A DNA stretch of 64,000 bases from Phytophthora sp. 'mugwort' (Eukaryota; Oomycota; Peronosporomycetes; Peronosporales; Peronosporaceae), in NCBI GenBank assembly GCA_033558025.1, contig JAUCEF010000005.1, positions 1,798,001 to 1,862,000 of the forward strand, written 5' to 3'. The notes below the pieces were generated by a model. That model was not told the origin of the DNA, searched no databases, and saw only the letters and a list, made by a program, of their open reading frames with translations. Each line of letters starts with the position of its first letter. The first letter of the stretch is position 1. The position numbers were made by a program, and so were the translations under genes. Shown one piece after another: positions 34,589 through 47,548 of this stretch.

Positions 34589-35055
34589 GTCAAGAGCATA
34601 CCACACACAACCAAAGCAAAAATTCACACAAAACCGAAGCAATGCACACACGCTGGCTCCACCACGCGCTTCTCCCCATTATTGCGCTGCTCTACAGCCT
34701 CCACTTCATCCTGCCATCCGCTTTCTTCTTCCTCCAAACTTACATCCGCTCAAACATATCGCCTTATACGATGCCTTTCGCAGTCCACAGCGATCGATTC
34801 GCGCGTCGACAAGCCCCGCCAGATCCACTGCCACCTAGCGCAAGCGTCAGTGACCGTCTACACAACCGTAAACAAAAGCGAGGCTCAAACCACCCGTTCG
34901 GCATTGAGCCGTCGAGGCACACCCAGTCGAGTCCGTTTGAAGGTGTGTCGCGACTTTGGATTGGCTGGTATGCGTCGCCGAACCACAGTATGCCCCGCAT
35001 CAGGCTGAAGAAGACGCAAAAGCCGGCGCGCTCGAGGAATGAGAAGAGAGCAAAA

Positions 35056-35128
35056 TGGTCATACAGGGGCTCGAACCCTGGACCGCAGCGTTATTAGCAC
35101 TGTGCTCTACCGACTGAGCTATACGACC
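35056..35128 (-). tRNA. tRNA-Ile-AAT: tRNA-Ile(AAU) copy 65
   Basis: 3' site G, isolated among T copies; tract GC; CT class A. Confidence 0.97.
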
Positions 35129-35595
35129 GGCAAGAGCATACCACACACAACCAAAGCAAAAATTCACACAAAACCGAAGCAATGCACACACGCTGGCTCC
35201 ACCACGCGCTTCTCCCCATTATTGCGCTGCTCTACAGCCTCCACTTCATCCTGCCATCCGCTTTCTTCTCCATCCAAACTTACATCCGCTCAAACATATC
35301 GCCTTATACGATGCCTTTCGCAGTCCACAGCGATCGATTCGCGCGTCGACAAGCCCCGCCAGATCCACTGCCACCTAGCGCAAGCGTCAGTGACCGTCTA
35401 CACAACCGTAAACAAAAGCGAGGCTCAAACCACCCGTTCGGCATTGAGCCGTCGAGGCACACCCAGTCGAGTCCGTTTGAAGGTGTGTCGCGACTTTGGA
35501 TTGGCTGGTATGCGTCGCCGAACCACAGTATGCCCCGCATCAGGCTGAAGAAGACGCAAAAGCCTGCGCGCTCGAGGAATGAGAAGAGAGCAAAA

Positions 35596-35668
35596 TGGTC
35601 ATACAGGGGCTCGAACCCTGGACCGCAGCGTTATTAGCACTGTGCTCTACCGACTGAGCTATACGACC
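35596..35668 (-). tRNA. tRNA-Ile-AAT: tRNA-Ile(AAU) copy 66
   Basis: 3' site T; T at -9, G at -17; tract ACAAC, the only copy with this pairing; CT class A. Confidence 0.97.
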
Positions 35669-36135
35669 GGCAAGAGTATACCACGCACAACCAAAACAAC
35701 AATTCACACAAAACCGAAGCAATGCACACACGCTGGCTCCACCACGCGCTTCTCCCCATTATTGCGCTGCTCTACAGCCTCCACTTCATCCTGCCATCCG
35801 CTTTCTTCTCCATCCAAACTTACATCCGCTCAAACATATCGCCTTATACGATGCCTTTCGCAGTCCACAGCGATCGATTCGCGCGTCGACAAGCCCCGCC
35901 AGATCCACTGCCACCTAGCGCAAGCGTCAGTGACCGTCTACACAACCGTAAACAAAAGCGAGGCTCAAACCACCCGTTCGGCATTGAGCCGTCGAGGCAC
36001 ACCCAGTCGAGTCCGTTTGAAGGTGTGTCGCGACTTTGGATTGGCTGGTATGCGTCGCCGAACCACAGTATGCCCCGCATCAGGCTGAAGAAGACGCAAA
36101 AGCCTGCGCGCTCGAGGAATGAGAAGAGAGCAAAA

Positions 36136-36208
36136 TGGTCATACAGGGGCTCGAACCCTGGACCGCAGCGTTATTAGCACTGTGCTCTACCGACTGAGCT
36201 ATACGACC
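36136..36208 (-). tRNA. tRNA-Ile-AAT: tRNA-Ile(AAU) copy 67
   Basis: 3' site T; tract AC; CT class A. Confidence 0.97.
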
Positions 36209-36675
36209 GGCAAGAGCATACCACACACAACCAAAACAAAAATTCACACAAAACCGAAGCAATGCACACACGCTGGCTCCACCACGCGCTTCTCCCCATT
36301 ATTGCGCTGCTCTACAGCCTCCACTTCATCCTGCCATCCGCTTTCTTCTCCATCCAAACTTACATCCGCTCAAACATATCGCCTTATACGATGCCTTTCG
36401 CAGTCCACAGCGATCGATTCGCGCGTCGACAAGCCCCGCCAGATCCACTGCCACCTAGCGCAAGCGTCAGTGACCGTCTACACAACCGTAAACAAAAGCG
36501 AGGCTCAAACCACCCGTTCGGCATTGAGCCGTCGAGGCACACCCAGTCGAGTCCGTTTGAAGGTGTGTCGCGACTTTGGATTGGCTGGTATGCGTCGCCG
36601 AACCACAGTATGCCCCGCATCAGGCTGAAGAAGACGCAAAAGCCTGCGCGCTCGAGGAATGAGAAGAGAGCAAAA

Positions 36676-36748
36676 TGGTCATACAGGGGCTCGAACCCTG
36701 GACCGCAGCGTTATTAGCACTGTGCTCTACCGACTGAGCTATACGACC
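36676..36748 (-). tRNA. tRNA-Ile-AAT: tRNA-Ile(AAU) copy 68
   Basis: 3' site T; tract A10; CT class A. Confidence 0.97.
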
Positions 36749-37215
36749 GGCAAGAGCATACCACACACAACCAAAAAAAAAATTCACACAAAACCGAAGC
36801 AATGCACACACGCTGGCTCCACCACGCGCTTCTCCCCATTATTGCGCTGCTCTACAGCCTCCACTTCATCCTGCCATCCGCTTTCTTCTCCATCCAAACT
36901 TACATCCGCTCAAACATATCGCCTTATACGATGCCTTTCGCAGTCCACAGCGATCGATTCGCGCGTCGACAAGCCCCGCCAGATCCACTGCCACCTAGCG
37001 CAAGCGTCAGTGACCGTCTACACAACCGTAAACAAAAGCGAGGCTCAAACCACCCGTTCGGCATTGAGCCGTCGAGGCACACCCAGTCGAGTCCGTTTGA
37101 AGGTGTGTCGCGACTTTGGATTGGCTGGTATGCGTCGCCGAACCACAGTATGCCCCGCATCAGGCTGAAGAAGACGCAAAAGCCTGCGCGCTCGAGGAAT
37201 GAGAAGAGAGCAAAA

Positions 37216-37288
37216 TGGTCATACAGGGGCTCGAACCCTGGACCGCAGCGTTATTAGCACTGTGCTCTACCGACTGAGCTATACGACC
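37216..37288 (-). tRNA. tRNA-Ile-AAT: tRNA-Ile(AAU) copy 69
   Basis: 3' site T; tract AC; CT class B. First gene of module one. Confidence 0.97.
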
Positions 37289-37755
37289 GGCAAGAGCATA
37301 CCACACACAACCAAAACAAAAATTCACACAAAACCGAAGCAATGCACACACGCTGGCTCCACCACGCGCTTCTCCCCATTATTGCGCTGCTCTACAGCCT
37401 CCACTTCATCCTGCCATCCGCTTTCTTCTTCCTCCAAACTTACATCCGCTCAAACATATCGCCTTATACGATGCCTTTCGCAGTCCACAGCGATCGATTC
37501 GCGCGTCGACAAGCCCCGCCAGATCCACTGCCACCTAGCGCAAGCGTCAGTGACCGTCTACACAACCGTAAACAAAAGCGAGGCTCAAACCACCCGTTCG
37601 GCATTGAGCCGTCGAGGCACACCCAGTCGAGTCCGTTTGAAGGTGTGTCGCGACTTTGGATTGGCTGGTATGCGTCGCCGAACCACAGTATGCCCCGCAT
37701 CAGGCTGAAGAAGACGCAAAAGCCTGCGCGCTCGAGGAATGAGAAGAGAGCAAAA

Positions 37756-37828
37756 TGGTCATACAGGGGCTCGAACCCTGGACCGCAGCGTTATTAGCAC
37801 TGTGCTCTACCGACTGAGCTATACGACC
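37756..37828 (-). tRNA. tRNA-Ile-AAT: tRNA-Ile(AAU) copy 70
   Basis: 3' site T; tract A10; CT class A. Confidence 0.97.
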
Positions 37829-38295
37829 GGCAAGAGCATACCACACACAACCAAAAAAAAAATTCACACAAAACCGAAGCAATGCACACACGCTGGCTCC
37901 ACCACGCGCTTCTCCCCATTATTGCGCTGCTCTACAGCCTCCACTTCATCCTGCCATCCGCTTTCTTCTCCATCCAAACTTACATCCGCTCAAACATATC
38001 GCCTTATACGATGCCTTTCGCAGTCCACAGCGATCGATTCGCGCGTCGACAAGCCCCGCCAGATCCACTGCCACCTAGCGCAAGCGTCAGTGACCGTCTA
38101 CACAACCGTAAACAAAAGCGAGGCTCAAACCACCCGTTCGGCATTGAGCCGTCGAGGCACACCCAGTCGAGTCCGTTTGAAGGTGTGTCGCGACTTTGGA
38201 TTGGCTGGTATGCGTCGCCGAACCACAGTATGCCCCGCATCAGGCTGAAGAAGACGCAAAAGCCTGCGCGCTCGAGGAATGAGAAGAGAGCAAAA

Positions 38296-38368
38296 TGGTC
38301 ATACAGGGGCTCGAACCCTGGACCGCAGCGTTATTAGCACTGTGCTCTACCGACTGAGCTATACGACC
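38296..38368 (-). tRNA. tRNA-Ile-AAT: tRNA-Ile(AAU) copy 71
   Basis: 3' site T; tract AC; CT class B. Confidence 0.97.
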
Positions 38369-38835
38369 GGCAAGAGCATACCACACACAACCAAAACAAA
38401 AATTCACACAAAACCGAAGCAATGCACACACGCTGGCTCCACCACGCGCTTCTCCCCATTATTGCGCTGCTCTACAGCCTCCACTTCATCCTGCCATCCG
38501 CTTTCTTCTTCCTCCAAACTTACATCCGCTCAAACATATCGCCTTATACGATGCCTTTCGCAGTCCACAGCGATCGATTCGCGCGTCGACAAGCCCCGCC
38601 AGATCCACTGCCACCTAGCGCAAGCGTCAGTGACCGTCTACACAACCGTAAACAAAAGCGAGGCTCAAACCACCCGTTCGGCATTGAGCCGTCGAGGCAC
38701 ACCCAGTCGAGTCCGTTTGAAGGTGTGTCGCGACTTTGGATTGGCTGGTATGCGTCGCCGAACCACAGTATGCCCCGCATCAGGCTGAAGAAGACGCAAA
38801 AGCCTGCGCGCTCGAGGAATGAGAAGAGAGCAAAA

Positions 38836-38908
38836 TGGTCATACAGGGGCTCGAACCCTGGACCGCAGCGTTATTAGCACTGTGCTCTACCGACTGAGCT
38901 ATACGACC
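38836..38908 (-). tRNA. tRNA-Ile-AAT: tRNA-Ile(AAU) copy 72
   Basis: 3' site T; tract AC; CT class B. Confidence 0.97.
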
Positions 38909-39375
38909 GGCAAGAGCATACCACACACAACCAAAACAAAAATTCACACAAAACCGAAGCAATGCACACACGCTGGCTCCACCACGCGCTTCTCCCCATT
39001 ATTGCGCTGCTCTACAGCCTCCACTTCATCCTGCCATCCGCTTTCTTCTTCCTCCAAACTTACATCCGCTCAAACATATCGCCTTATACGATGCCTTTCG
39101 CAGTCCACAGCGATCGATTCGCGCGTCGACAAGCCCCGCCAGATCCACTGCCACCTAGCGCAAGCGTCAGTGACCGTCTACACAACCGTAAACAAAAGCG
39201 AGGCTCAAACCACCCGTTCGGCATTGAGCCGTCGAGGCACACCCAGTCGAGTCCGTTTGAAGGTGTGTCGCGACTTTGGATTGGCTGGTATGCGTCGCCG
39301 AACCACAGTATGCCCCGCATCAGGCTGAAGAAGACGCAAAAGCCTGCGCGCTCGAGGAATGAGAAGAGAGCAAAA

Positions 39376-39448
39376 TGGTCATACAGGGGCTCGAACCCTG
39401 GACCGCAGCGTTATTAGCACTGTGCTCTACCGACTGAGCTATACGACC
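39376..39448 (-). tRNA. tRNA-Ile-AAT: tRNA-Ile(AAU) copy 73
   Basis: 3' site T; tract AC; CT class B. First gene of module two. Confidence 0.97.
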
Positions 39449-39915
39449 GGCAAGAGCATACCACACACAACCAAAACAAAAATTCACACAAAACCGAAGC
39501 AATGCACACACGCTGGCTCCACCACGCGCTTCTCCCCATTATTGCGCTGCTCTACAGCCTCCACTTCATCCTGCCATCCGCTTTCTTCTTCCTCCAAACT
39601 TACATCCGCTCAAACATATCGCCTTATACGATGCCTTTCGCAGTCCACAGCGATCGATTCGCGCGTCGACAAGCCCCGCCAGATCCACTGCCACCTAGCG
39701 CAAGCGTCAGTGACCGTCTACACAACCGTAAACAAAAGCGAGGCTCAAACCACCCGTTCGGCATTGAGCCGTCGAGGCACACCCAGTCGAGTCCGTTTGA
39801 AGGTGTGTCGCGACTTTGGATTGGCTGGTATGCGTCGCCGAACCACAGTATGCCCCGCATCAGGCTGAAGAAGACGCAAAAGCCTGCGCGCTCGAGGAAT
39901 GAGAAGAGAGCAAAA

Positions 39916-39988
39916 TGGTCATACAGGGGCTCGAACCCTGGACCGCAGCGTTATTAGCACTGTGCTCTACCGACTGAGCTATACGACC
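39916..39988 (-). tRNA. tRNA-Ile-AAT: tRNA-Ile(AAU) copy 74
   Basis: 3' site T; tract A10; CT class A. Confidence 0.97.
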
Positions 39989-40455
39989 GGCAAGAGCATA
40001 CCACACACAACCAAAAAAAAAATTCACACAAAACCGAAGCAATGCACACACGCTGGCTCCACCACGCGCTTCTCCCCATTATTGCGCTGCTCTACAGCCT
40101 CCACTTCATCCTGCCATCCGCTTTCTTCTCCATCCAAACTTACATCCGCTCAAACATATCGCCTTATACGATGCCTTTCGCAGTCCACAGCGATCGATTC
40201 GCGCGTCGACAAGCCCCGCCAGATCCACTGCCACCTAGCGCAAGCGTCAGTGACCGTCTACACAACCGTAAACAAAAGCGAGGCTCAAACCACCCGTTCG
40301 GCATTGAGCCGTCGAGGCACACCCAGTCGAGTCCGTTTGAAGGTGTGTCGCGACTTTGGATTGGCTGGTATGCGTCGCCGAACCACAGTATGCCCCGCAT
40401 CAGGCTGAAGAAGACGCAAAAGCCTGCGCGCTCGAGGAATGAGAAGAGAGCAAAA

Positions 40456-40528
40456 TGGTCATACAGGGGCTCGAACCCTGGACCGCAGCGTTATTAGCAC
40501 TGTGCTCTACCGACTGAGCTATACGACC
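40456..40528 (-). tRNA. tRNA-Ile-AAT: tRNA-Ile(AAU) copy 75
   Basis: 3' site T; tract AC; CT class B. Confidence 0.97.
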
Positions 40529-40995
40529 GGCAAGAGCATACCACACACAACCAAAACAAAAATTCACACAAAACCGAAGCAATGCACACACGCTGGCTCC
40601 ACCACGCGCTTCTCCCCATTATTGCGCTGCTCTACAGCCTCCACTTCATCCTGCCATCCGCTTTCTTCTTCCTCCAAACTTACATCCGCTCAAACATATC
40701 GCCTTATACGATGCCTTTCGCAGTCCACAGCGATCGATTCGCGCGTCGACAAGCCCCGCCAGATCCACTGCCACCTAGCGCAAGCGTCAGTGACCGTCTA
40801 CACAACCGTAAACAAAAGCGAGGCTCAAACCACCCGTTCGGCATTGAGCCGTCGAGGCACACCCAGTCGAGTCCGTTTGAAGGTGTGTCGCGACTTTGGA
40901 TTGGCTGGTATGCGTCGCCGAACCACAGTATGCCCCGCATCAGGCTGAAGAAGACGCAAAAGCCTGCGCGCTCGAGGAATGAGAAGAGAGCAAAA

Positions 40996-41068
40996 TGGTC
41001 ATACAGGGGCTCGAACCCTGGACCGCAGCGTTATTAGCACTGTGCTCTACCGACTGAGCTATACGACC
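40996..41068 (-). tRNA. tRNA-Ile-AAT: tRNA-Ile(AAU) copy 76
   Basis: 3' site T; tract AC; CT class B. Confidence 0.97.
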
Positions 41069-41535
41069 GGCAAGAGCATACCACACACAACCAAAACAAA
41101 AATTCACACAAAACCGAAGCAATGCACACACGCTGGCTCCACCACGCGCTTCTCCCCATTATTGCGCTGCTCTACAGCCTCCACTTCATCCTGCCATCCG
41201 CTTTCTTCTTCCTCCAAACTTACATCCGCTCAAACATATCGCCTTATACGATGCCTTTCGCAGTCCACAGCGATCGATTCGCGCGTCGACAAGCCCCGCC
41301 AGATCCACTGCCACCTAGCGCAAGCGTCAGTGACCGTCTACACAACCGTAAACAAAAGCGAGGCTCAAACCACCCGTTCGGCATTGAGCCGTCGAGGCAC
41401 ACCCAGTCGAGTCCGTTTGAAGGTGTGTCGCGACTTTGGATTGGCTGGTATGCGTCGCCGAACCACAGTATGCCCCGCATCAGGCTGAAGAAGACGCAAA
41501 AGCCGGCGCGCTCGAGGAATGAGAAGAGAGCAAAA

Positions 41536-41608
41536 TGGTCATACAGGGGCTCGAACCCTGGACCGCAGCGTTATTAGCACTGTGCTCTACCGACTGAGCT
41601 ATACGACC
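41536..41608 (-). tRNA. tRNA-Ile-AAT: tRNA-Ile(AAU) copy 77
   Basis: 3' site G; T at -9, G at -17; tract A10; CT class A. Matches copy 83. Confidence 0.97.
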
Positions 41609-42075
41609 GGCAAGAGTATACCACGCACAACCAAAAAAAAAATTCACACAAAACCGAAGCAATGCACACACGCTGGCTCCACCACGCGCTTCTCCCCATT
41701 ATTGCGCTGCTCTACAGCCTCCACTTCATCCTGCCATCCGCTTTCTTCTCCATCCAAACTTACATCCGCTCAAACATATCGCCTTATACGATGCCTTTCG
41801 CAGTCCACAGCGATCGATTCGCGCGTCGACAAGCCCCGCCAGATCCACTGCCACCTAGCGCAAGCGTCAGTGACCGTCTACACAACCGTAAACAAAAGCG
41901 AGGCTCAAACCACCCGTTCGGCATTGAGCCGTCGAGGCACACCCAGTCGAGTCCGTTTGAAGGTGTGTCGCGACTTTGGATTGGCTGGTATGCGTCGCCG
42001 AACCACAGTATGCCCCGCATCAGGCTGAAGAAGACGCAAAAGCCTGCGCGCTCGAGGAATGAGAAGAGAGCAAAA

Positions 42076-42148
42076 TGGTCATACAGGGGCTCGAACCCTG
42101 GACCGCAGCGTTATTAGCACTGTGCTCTACCGACTGAGCTATACGACC
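42076..42148 (-). tRNA. tRNA-Ile-AAT: tRNA-Ile(AAU) copy 78
   Basis: 3' site T; tract A10; CT class A. Confidence 0.97.
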
Positions 42149-42615
42149 GGCAAGAGCATACCACACACAACCAAAAAAAAAATTCACACAAAACCGAAGC
42201 AATGCACACACGCTGGCTCCACCACGCGCTTCTCCCCATTATTGCGCTGCTCTACAGCCTCCACTTCATCCTGCCATCCGCTTTCTTCTCCATCCAAACT
42301 TACATCCGCTCAAACATATCGCCTTATACGATGCCTTTCGCAGTCCACAGCGATCGATTCGCGCGTCGACAAGCCCCGCCAGATCCACTGCCACCTAGCG
42401 CAAGCGTCAGTGACCGTCTACACAACCGTAAACAAAAGCGAGGCTCAAACCACCCGTTCGGCATTGAGCCGTCGAGGCACACCCAGTCGAGTCCGTTTGA
42501 AGGTGTGTCGCGACTTTGGATTGGCTGGTATGCGTCGCCGAACCACAGTATGCCCCGCATCAGGCTGAAGAAGACGCAAAAGCCTGCGCGCTCGAGGAAT
42601 GAGAAGAGAGCAAAA

Positions 42616-42688
42616 TGGTCATACAGGGGCTCGAACCCTGGACCGCAGCGTTATTAGCACTGTGCTCTACCGACTGAGCTATACGACC
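42616..42688 (-). tRNA. tRNA-Ile-AAT: tRNA-Ile(AAU) copy 79
   Basis: 3' site T; tract AC; CT class B. First gene of module three. Confidence 0.97.
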
Positions 42689-43155
42689 GGCAAGAGCATA
42701 CCACACACAACCAAAACAAAAATTCACACAAAACCGAAGCAATGCACACACGCTGGCTCCACCACGCGCTTCTCCCCATTATTGCGCTGCTCTACAGCCT
42801 CCACTTCATCCTGCCATCCGCTTTCTTCTTCCTCCAAACTTACATCCGCTCAAACATATCGCCTTATACGATGCCTTTCGCAGTCCACAGCGATCGATTC
42901 GCGCGTCGACAAGCCCCGCCAGATCCACTGCCACCTAGCGCAAGCGTCAGTGACCGTCTACACAACCGTAAACAAAAGCGAGGCTCAAACCACCCGTTCG
43001 GCATTGAGCCGTCGAGGCACACCCAGTCGAGTCCGTTTGAAGGTGTGTCGCGACTTTGGATTGGCTGGTATGCGTCGCCGAACCACAGTATGCCCCGCAT
43101 CAGGCTGAAGAAGACGCAAAAGCCTGCGCGCTCGAGGAATGAGAAGAGAGCAAAA

Positions 43156-43228
43156 TGGTCATACAGGGGCTCGAACCCTGGACCGCAGCGTTATTAGCAC
43201 TGTGCTCTACCGACTGAGCTATACGACC
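43156..43228 (-). tRNA. tRNA-Ile-AAT: tRNA-Ile(AAU) copy 80
   Basis: 3' site T; tract A10; CT class A. Confidence 0.97.
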
Positions 43229-43695
43229 GGCAAGAGCATACCACACACAACCAAAAAAAAAATTCACACAAAACCGAAGCAATGCACACACGCTGGCTCC
43301 ACCACGCGCTTCTCCCCATTATTGCGCTGCTCTACAGCCTCCACTTCATCCTGCCATCCGCTTTCTTCTCCATCCAAACTTACATCCGCTCAAACATATC
43401 GCCTTATACGATGCCTTTCGCAGTCCACAGCGATCGATTCGCGCGTCGACAAGCCCCGCCAGATCCACTGCCACCTAGCGCAAGCGTCAGTGACCGTCTA
43501 CACAACCGTAAACAAAAGCGAGGCTCAAACCACCCGTTCGGCATTGAGCCGTCGAGGCACACCCAGTCGAGTCCGTTTGAAGGTGTGTCGCGACTTTGGA
43601 TTGGCTGGTATGCGTCGCCGAACCACAGTATGCCCCGCATCAGGCTGAAGAAGACGCAAAAGCCTGCGCGCTCGAGGAATGAGAAGAGAGCAAAA

Positions 43696-43768
43696 TGGTC
43701 ATACAGGGGCTCGAACCCTGGACCGCAGCGTTATTAGCACTGTGCTCTACCGACTGAGCTATACGACC
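43696..43768 (-). tRNA. tRNA-Ile-AAT: tRNA-Ile(AAU) copy 81
   Basis: 3' site T; tract AC; CT class B. Confidence 0.97.
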
Positions 43769-44235
43769 GGCAAGAGCATACCACACACAACCAAAACAAA
43801 AATTCACACAAAACCGAAGCAATGCACACACGCTGGCTCCACCACGCGCTTCTCCCCATTATTGCGCTGCTCTACAGCCTCCACTTCATCCTGCCATCCG
43901 CTTTCTTCTTCCTCCAAACTTACATCCGCTCAAACATATCGCCTTATACGATGCCTTTCGCAGTCCACAGCGATCGATTCGCGCGTCGACAAGCCCCGCC
44001 AGATCCACTGCCACCTAGCGCAAGCGTCAGTGACCGTCTACACAACCGTAAACAAAAGCGAGGCTCAAACCACCCGTTCGGCATTGAGCCGTCGAGGCAC
44101 ACCCAGTCGAGTCCGTTTGAAGGTGTGTCGCGACTTTGGATTGGCTGGTATGCGTCGCCGAACCACAGTATGCCCCGCATCAGGCTGAAGAAGACGCAAA
44201 AGCCTGCGCGCTCGAGGAATGAGAAGAGAGCAAAA

Positions 44236-44308
44236 TGGTCATACAGGGGCTCGAACCCTGGACCGCAGCGTTATTAGCACTGTGCTCTACCGACTGAGCT
44301 ATACGACC
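44236..44308 (-). tRNA. tRNA-Ile-AAT: tRNA-Ile(AAU) copy 82
   Basis: 3' site T; tract AC; CT class B. Confidence 0.97.
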
Positions 44309-44775
44309 GGCAAGAGCATACCACACACAACCAAAACAAAAATTCACACAAAACCGAAGCAATGCACACACGCTGGCTCCACCACGCGCTTCTCCCCATT
44401 ATTGCGCTGCTCTACAGCCTCCACTTCATCCTGCCATCCGCTTTCTTCTTCCTCCAAACTTACATCCGCTCAAACATATCGCCTTATACGATGCCTTTCG
44501 CAGTCCACAGCGATCGATTCGCGCGTCGACAAGCCCCGCCAGATCCACTGCCACCTAGCGCAAGCGTCAGTGACCGTCTACACAACCGTAAACAAAAGCG
44601 AGGCTCAAACCACCCGTTCGGCATTGAGCCGTCGAGGCACACCCAGTCGAGTCCGTTTGAAGGTGTGTCGCGACTTTGGATTGGCTGGTATGCGTCGCCG
44701 AACCACAGTATGCCCCGCATCAGGCTGAAGAAGACGCAAAAGCCGGCGCGCTCGAGGAATGAGAAGAGAGCAAAA

Positions 44776-44848
44776 TGGTCATACAGGGGCTCGAACCCTG
44801 GACCGCAGCGTTATTAGCACTGTGCTCTACCGACTGAGCTATACGACC
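44776..44848 (-). tRNA. tRNA-Ile-AAT: tRNA-Ile(AAU) copy 83
   Basis: 3' site G; T at -9, G at -17; tract A10; CT class A. Matches copy 77. Confidence 0.97.
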
Positions 44849-45315
44849 GGCAAGAGTATACCACGCACAACCAAAAAAAAAATTCACACAAAACCGAAGC
44901 AATGCACACACGCTGGCTCCACCACGCGCTTCTCCCCATTATTGCGCTGCTCTACAGCCTCCACTTCATCCTGCCATCCGCTTTCTTCTCCATCCAAACT
45001 TACATCCGCTCAAACATATCGCCTTATACGATGCCTTTCGCAGTCCACAGCGATCGATTCGCGCGTCGACAAGCCCCGCCAGATCCACTGCCACCTAGCG
45101 CAAGCGTCAGTGACCGTCTACACAACCGTAAACAAAAGCGAGGCTCAAACCACCCGTTCGGCATTGAGCCGTCGAGGCACACCCAGTCGAGTCCGTTTGA
45201 AGGTGTGTCGCGACTTTGGATTGGCTGGTATGCGTCGCCGAACCACAGTATGCCCCGCATCAGGCTGAAGAAGACGCAAAAGCCTGCGCGCTCGAGGAAT
45301 GAGAAGAGAGCAAAA

Positions 45316-45388
45316 TGGTCATACAGGGGCTCGAACCCTGGACCGCAGCGTTATTAGCACTGTGCTCTACCGACTGAGCTATACGACC
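45316..45388 (-). tRNA. tRNA-Ile-AAT: tRNA-Ile(AAU) copy 84
   Basis: 3' site T; tract AC; CT class B. Confidence 0.97.
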
Positions 45389-45855
45389 GGCAAGAGCATA
45401 CCACACACAACCAAAACAAAAATTCACACAAAACCGAAGCAATGCACACACGCTGGCTCCACCACGCGCTTCTCCCCATTATTGCGCTGCTCTACAGCCT
45501 CCACTTCATCCTGCCATCCGCTTTCTTCTTCCTCCAAACTTACATCCGCTCAAACATATCGCCTTATACGATGCCTTTCGCAGTCCACAGCGATCGATTC
45601 GCGCGTCGACAAGCCCCGCCAGATCCACTGCCACCTAGCGCAAGCGTCAGTGACCGTCTACACAACCGTAAACAAAAGCGAGGCTCAAACCACCCGTTCG
45701 GCATTGAGCCGTCGAGGCACACCCAGTCGAGTCCGTTTGAAGGTGTGTCGCGACTTTGGATTGGCTGGTATGCGTCGCCGAACCACAGTATGCCCCGCAT
45801 CAGGCTGAAGAAGACGCAAAAGCCTGCGCGCTCGAGGAATGAGAAGAGAGCAAAA

Positions 45856-45928
45856 TGGTCATACAGGGGCTCGAACCCTGGACCGCAGCGTTATTAGCAC
45901 TGTGCTCTACCGACTGAGCTATACGACC
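45856..45928 (-). tRNA. tRNA-Ile-AAT: tRNA-Ile(AAU) copy 85
   Basis: 3' site T; T at -2; tract GC; CT class A; T at 46195. Confidence 0.97.
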
Positions 45929-46395
45929 GTCAAGAGCATACCACACACAACCAAAGCAAAAATTCACACAAAACCGAAGCAATGCACACACGCTGGCTCC
46001 ACCACGCGCTTCTCCCCATTATTGCGCTGCTCTACAGCCTCCACTTCATCCTGCCATCCGCTTTCTTCTCCATCCAAACTTACATCCGCTCAAACATATC
46101 GCCTTATACGATGCCTTTCGCAGTCCACAGCGATCGATTCGCGCGTCGACAAGCCCCGCCAGATCCACTGCCACCTAGCGCAAGCGTCAGTGACTGTCTA
46201 CACAACCGTAAACAAAAGCGAGGCTCAAACCACCCGTTCGGCATTGAGCCGTCGAGGCACACCCAGTCGAGTCCGTTTGAAGGTGTGTCGCGACTTTGGA
46301 TTGGCTGGTATGCGTCGCCGAACCACAGTATGCCCCGCATCAGGCTGAAGAAGACGCAAAAGCCTGCGCGCTCGAGGAATGAGAAGAGAGCAAAA

Positions 46396-46468
46396 TGGTC
46401 ATACAGGGGCTCGAACCCTGGACCGCAGCGTTATTAGCACTGTGCTCTACCGACTGAGCTATACGACC
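46396..46468 (-). tRNA. tRNA-Ile-AAT: tRNA-Ile(AAU) copy 86
   Basis: 3' site T; tract AC; CT class B; T at 46735, the only class B unit with this marker. Confidence 0.97.
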
Positions 46469-46935
46469 GGCAAGAGCATACCACACACAACCAAAACAAA
46501 AATTCACACAAAACCGAAGCAATGCACACACGCTGGCTCCACCACGCGCTTCTCCCCATTATTGCGCTGCTCTACAGCCTCCACTTCATCCTGCCATCCG
46601 CTTTCTTCTTCCTCCAAACTTACATCCGCTCAAACATATCGCCTTATACGATGCCTTTCGCAGTCCACAGCGATCGATTCGCGCGTCGACAAGCCCCGCC
46701 AGATCCACTGCCACCTAGCGCAAGCGTCAGTGACTGTCTACACAACCGTAAACAAAAGCGAGGCTCAAACCACCCGTTCGGCATTGAGCCGTCGAGGCAC
46801 ACCCAGTCGAGTCCGTTTGAAGGTGTGTCGCGACTTTGGATTGGCTGGTATGCGTCGCCGAACCACAGTATGCCCCGCATCAGGCTGAAGAAGACGCAAA
46901 AGCCTGCGCGCTCGAGGAATGAGAAGAGAGCAAAA

Positions 46936-47008
46936 TGGTCATACAGGGGCTCGAACCCTGGACCGCAGCGTTATTAGCACTGTGCTCTACCGACTGAGCT
47001 ATACGACC
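46936..47008 (-). tRNA. tRNA-Ile-AAT: tRNA-Ile(AAU) copy 87
   Basis: 3' site T; tract AC; CT class B. Confidence 0.97.
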
Positions 47009-47475
47009 GGCAAGAGCATACCACACACAACCAAAACAAAAATTCACACAAAACCGAAGCAATGCACACACGCTGGCTCCACCACGCGCTTCTCCCCATT
47101 ATTGCGCTGCTCTACAGCCTCCACTTCATCCTGCCATCCGCTTTCTTCTTCCTCCAAACTTACATCCGCTCAAACATATCGCCTTATACGATGCCTTTCG
47201 CAGTCCACAGCGATCGATTCGCGCGTCGACAAGCCCCGCCAGATCCACTGCCACCTAGCGCAAGCGTCAGTGACCGTCTACACAACCGTAAACAAAAGCG
47301 AGGCTCAAACCACCCGTTCGGCATTGAGCCGTCGAGGCACACCCAGTCGAGTCCGTTTGAAGGTGTGTCGCGACTTTGGATTGGCTGGTATGCGTCGCCG
47401 AACCACAGTATGCCCCGCATCAGGCTGAAGAAGACGCAAAAGCCTGCGCGCTCGAGGAATGAGAAGAGAGCAAAA

Positions 47476-47548
47476 TGGTCATACAGGGGCTCGAACCCTG
47501 GACCGCAGCGTTATTAGCACTGTGCTCTACCGACTGAGCTATACGACC
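47476..47548 (-). tRNA. tRNA-Ile-AAT: tRNA-Ile(AAU) copy 88
   Basis: 3' site T; tract AC; last CT class B in the window. Confidence 0.97.

Larger units (their letters stand above)
37216..44848. repeat. 4-unit module repeated three times
   Basis: The module is AC/class B, A10/class A, AC/B, AC/B. It occurs at 37216-39375, 39376-41535 and 42616-44775. After the second and third modules comes a unit with G at the 3' site, T at -9, G at -17 and tract A10 (copies 77 and 83, 3,240 bp apart). One additional A10/A unit (copy 78) separates modules two and three. Confidence 0.9.
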
